From contig CM054181.1 in NCBI GenBank assembly GCA_028829895.1, positions 108,820,860 to 108,884,859 of the forward strand: a stretch of 64,000 nucleotides of DNA, read 5' to 3'. The notes under the pieces were generated by a model, which was given only the letters and a program-made list of their open reading frames with translations, was not told the origin of the DNA and made no database searches. Shown here piece after piece: positions 61,498 to 64,000 of this stretch. A program made the translations under genes and the position numbers. Positions within the stretch are counted from its first letter, which is position 1. Each line of letters opens with the position of its first letter. The DNA comes from Sinotaia quadrata (lineage: Eukaryota; Mollusca; Gastropoda; Architaenioglossa; Viviparidae).

Positions 61498-62723
61498 GTA
61501 CGGACATCATTAAAAAACACCTGGCAGAGCACGAACTGGAGTACGACTTCAGCCACAGCCACGTTAGCAACCTGACAGCCAACCACGCACCTTTCCGGTC
61601 CAAGTCTCTCAACCCTGCCATGCAGCATCGAGATCCCAGTGCATTGAATTCCACGTACCCCCCTATGCCCCCACATCCGGCAGAAAGCAGTCCACCCATG
61701 CGACCCAACCAGTTCAGCAACACCAATCTAGGAGGTGGTGGACACGGAATGAACAACATAGCAGGGGCCGGACTGGGTGGTGTGCCTGGAGGTCAGCCAG
61801 GTGGTTTCGGAATGGGGGGAGGTGGTGGTGGGCAGCACCAGCAGCAGCAATATCAGCAACATAGCCAACAGCAACAGCAATTTCAGCAGCACAACCAACA
61901 GCAACAGCAAGCGATGCAGATGGCTAACATGGCTCCGAGCTCTCACAACCGCTCCCCTTCGCTCAAGGTTCGCCGCTATTCGTTCTTGGCAGGCTCACGA
62001 CACGGTCGTGGGTTCTCAGAGATCTTCAACTCTACCATACTCACTGACCACTTTGACCAGTACTCAGCCAACCGCGACGACTCTGGTCTAGGTCGTGACG
62101 TACTGGATGACAACAGAAGCATGACACACACCAGCGCCAGGTCTGGCACCAACCCCAACCCCATTACTAGCAACCACTTACCCACCACACGGCGCAGCAA
62201 CCCGCACGGCAAGGACACATCGCCGGATTCGGGCGTGTCTGAATCACTGGATGATGACTCCAAGCTCCGGCCATTACAGAGGCGGCGGACGATGCCTTGC
62301 ATCGTGGATGGGCAGAGCGTGAATCCACTGCAGGCTCGGGCCAGTCAAGTGGTCAAGGACCAAGCGACCGCGCACTCTAGTGAGGACCTGGCAGCAAGGA
62401 CTGCTTTGAACCCTGAGACGTACATCATAGAAAACGGCATCCGCAAACGAATTCGAGCCGAAGTGCATCAGCAAGCAGACAAAGCACGTGGGCAGCTGCC
62501 GCAGGAATTCCGGATCGAAGAGAACCGAGAGAGGAAAGAAACCCGAGAAGCTCGAGCGCGGGGAAGTCTACCTGACCTCAAGCAGGTGACGACCATGAAG
62601 CCATTGTCTCGCGTGGAGGCATACCGCCTTAGCAACGAAAGACGAGAGGAGTTACGCAGACTACAAGACCTTGCAGAACGACGTAGACACGGCGACATGG
62701 GTGTGATTTTAGGGGATGTCAAG
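61498..62723 (+). CDS. JPH: Junctophilin exon 4 (divergent region)
   Basis: The exon is 1226 bp, residues 308-716 of the visible protein. It starts after TGTGGGCAG with GT, which completes Gly of the QPG motif, and continues TDIIKKHLAEHELEYDF. Following in order: a Pro/Met-rich segment; a Gly-rich run (about 385-419); a Gln/His-rich run of about 29 residues encoded by mixed CAG/CAA (about 420-448); a basic Ser-rich part (RSPSLKVRRYSFLAGSRHGRGF); a SPDSGVSE motif (549-556); PETYIIENGIRKR (613-625); and a highly charged stretch, RLSNERREELRRLQDLAERR (from 684). In the family this region is the least conserved and cytosolic. I end it at AAG|GTGCGA, a weak donor but the one that keeps phase 0 with exon 5. 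Reading on gives only a GAAA-encoded Lys/Arg/Glu tail, stopping at 62870. The exact 3' boundary is the least certain splice site. Confidence 0.94.
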
Positions 62724-62727
62724 GTGC

Positions 62728-62807
<80 letters not shown>

Positions 62808-62874
62808 GAAGGAAGGAAGGGAAAAGGGGAAAGGGGAGAGGAAAGGAAGGGAAGGGGAAGAAAGGAATGAATGA

Positions 62875-62914
<40 letters not shown>

Positions 62915-63065
62915 AAATTTTAGAAAAAAAGAAAAAGTTAGGGAGGAAGGATGGAAGGTAAAGTGGAGAGGAAAGGAAGGGAAGGGGAAGAAAATGTAAA
63001 AAGGAAGAGAAAGAAAGAAAATTATTTTAGAAAGAAAGAAAGTTAGGGAGGATGGAAGGAAGGGA

Positions 63066-63125
<60 letters not shown>

Positions 63126-63171
63126 GAAATTTAGCAGCTGTTGACGTGTTACTTGTGTACCTGTGTCTCAG
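62724..63171 (+). other. Junctophilin intron 4, almost pure purine (GAAA)n
   Basis: A 448-bp intron between exon 4 and the membrane-anchor exon. Its first bases are GTGCGA, followed at once by (GAAA)n at about 62730-62806. Two further GAAA tracts lie at about 62872-62913 and 63065-63126, linked by GGAA/GGGA-rich sequence. The sense strand is nearly all A and G until a short pyrimidine-containing acceptor at 63140-63171. Read through without splicing, the exon 4 frame continues for 49 codons of Lys/Arg/Glu-rich sequence to a TGA at 62868-62870. Confidence 0.85.
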
Positions 63172-63258
63172 GACTGGTGCCAAGAACGACAGCTTCTTGT
63201 ACTTGTCATTGCTGTCAACCTCAGCCTGGCCACGATGTTTTTCCACCTACTATCCTGA
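63172..63258 (+). CDS. JPH: Junctophilin exon 5 (C-terminal ER membrane anchor and stop)
   Basis: A very short terminal exon of 28 codons plus TGA. It starts after the acceptor ACCTGTGTCTCAG and reads DWCQERQ, then a hydrophobic helix LLVLVIAVNLSLATMFF, ending HLLS and stop. Junctophilins end in exactly this way: one transmembrane helix at the extreme C-terminus that anchors the protein in the ER/SR, followed by only a few residues. Phase 0 agrees with the exon 4 donor. The hydrophobic stretch is about 20 residues, enough to cross a membrane once. The exon is too short to stand out in a long-ORF scan, and was recognised from its hydrophobicity, stop position and splice phase. Two longer overlapping frames starting at 63141 and 63146 read the same bases in other phases and are not supported. 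Confidence 0.93.
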   Translation, partial: DWCQERQLLVLVIAVNLSLATMFFHLLS

Positions 63259-64000
63259 GTTGCGGCCCTTTACCAATACTGTGCGATCCTCCGCCTTGCC
63301 AGCAGCAATCCGCCTCTGCCATTCTGGTTGCTGTTGCCCTGCGGGTTTCTGAGTTCAAAATTCAGTCGGCAACTGAAAGTGGCACTGCAACCAGCCTGGA
63401 GCTGGATTGGTGTCACGACGTTGCCGATCAATCGTCATTGTCATCGTTATGGCCGATCCTCTTTACATAGCTCTGTTTTCTTGTCTGGTGCGGGACTCCG
63501 GACGCTGGCTACTTACTGTGTGATAACAAATGAATTTACTTTACTAACCCACTACCGCCTCTTGCCACACCGCAAGCGACCCCTTCCCCAACACACACTT
63601 GAACCGAACTAATCTGGAATTGTGTAGGCTACCCTAGTCTGGACGCCCGACTTACAAGCCAGCAGTAGCCATGCCATGGATGTTTTGTTGTCACTCTTGT
63701 CAGTTCTGGGAGACAATTGGCGTCTTTCGTTTTTACATTCTATAACAGCATAAGGTACTGGGTTGGCTGTCTTAGCATTATTTCCACACACTTTGTCCCA
63801 CCCATGGCATGTCATGGGTGGCGGTTCGAACCCTGTGCGACGTGCGTGGAATGATTGAGTTTTTCCTCTCGAAGTTATGGACTTCAGTCTTTATCGAACC
63901 CTTTACTCCCCCGATCCTGTAAGCAATTAAGACCGATTTCGCGTTCGGCCTCTTTGTAGTGCCCAGGACTTGCCATGTTTCCAGCTCAGACAAACGGTGA
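63259..64000 (+). other. 3' UTR and/or downstream sequence
   Basis: Non-repetitive, GC-moderate sequence after the junctophilin stop. No AATAAA or ATTAAA polyadenylation signal was seen, so the transcript probably continues past the window or uses a variant signal. It contains a perfect GGTTCGAACCC pol III B-box-like string at 63824-63834. Open frames here (for example 63328-63612 + and 63778-63993 -) resemble nothing known to me. Confidence 0.5.
63700..63990. repeat. Possible tRNA-derived SINE fragment
   Basis: GGTTCGAACCC at 63824-63834 matches the pol III B-box/T-loop consensus on either strand. It is preceded by an imperfect inverted pair (CCCATGGCATG...CATGGG). I could not find a convincing A box or a tRNA cloverleaf around it, and the T-stem pairing is poor, so it is not a functional tRNA gene. 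Confidence 0.2.

Noticed and set aside
61421..61759. Minus-strand frames opposite exon 4
   Set aside because: Antisense shadows. The + frame carries the family motifs and correct splice phases.
62724..62870. Treating the Lys/Arg/Glu GAAA-encoded extension as the normal C-terminus
   Set aside because: The extension is pure microsatellite, and an in-phase membrane-anchor exon with a good acceptor follows at 63172.

Overview
This is eukaryotic, AT-rich, non-coding-dominated genomic DNA. It reads as part of one animal gene plus its introns. Only one protein-coding gene is supported: the 3' four coding exons of a junctophilin, on the + strand at 26522-27323, 58631-58749, 61498-62723 and 63172-63258. 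The exons join in phase with no stop codon and give a 744-residue C-terminal portion. It carries the last three MORN-type repeats, the joining region, the alpha-helical region, a long divergent region with a Gly/Gln-rich insert, and a C-terminal membrane anchor followed by a stop. The first exon (initiator Met and the earlier MORN repeats) is not visible and should lie before the window, so intron 1 exceeds 26.5 kb. The repeat style, the sequence and the long introns suggest an invertebrate, most likely a mollusc or other lophotrochozoan. That placement is an inference, not a proof.

Layout. 1-26521 is intron 1 (incomplete): about 25 tandem-repeat arrays separated by short unique AT-rich stretches, and one dispersed repeat copy. 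26522-27323 is exon 2. 27324-58630 is intron 2 (31.3 kb), equally rich in minisatellites and (CA)n/(TG)n tracts. 58631-58749 is exon 3. 58750-61497 is intron 3, more than half of it a 1.7 kb interspersed element related to the copy in intron 1. 61498-62723 is exon 4. 62724-63171 is a 448-bp intron made largely of (GAAA)n. 63172-63258 is exon 5, the membrane anchor. 63259-64000 is 3' UTR and/or downstream sequence with no AATAAA seen.

The most striking property of the window is minisatellite density. Arrays with units of about 20-100 bp occur every 1-2 kb, most with a unit not shared by other arrays, ranging from fresh (a 100-bp unit repeated three times with few changes) to barely recognisable. 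Several have internal organisation: a 23-bp family that reverses orientation in mid-array at about 10.5 kb; two 29-bp subfamilies side by side at 7.7-8.4 kb; a 55/75-bp satellite with a 260-bp higher-order repeat at 31.1-31.9 kb; and several units with a short perfect palindrome. No tRNA, rRNA, CRISPR, bacterial operon or complete transposase was found. Most longer open frames outside the exons are products of tandem repeats whose units contain no stop codon.
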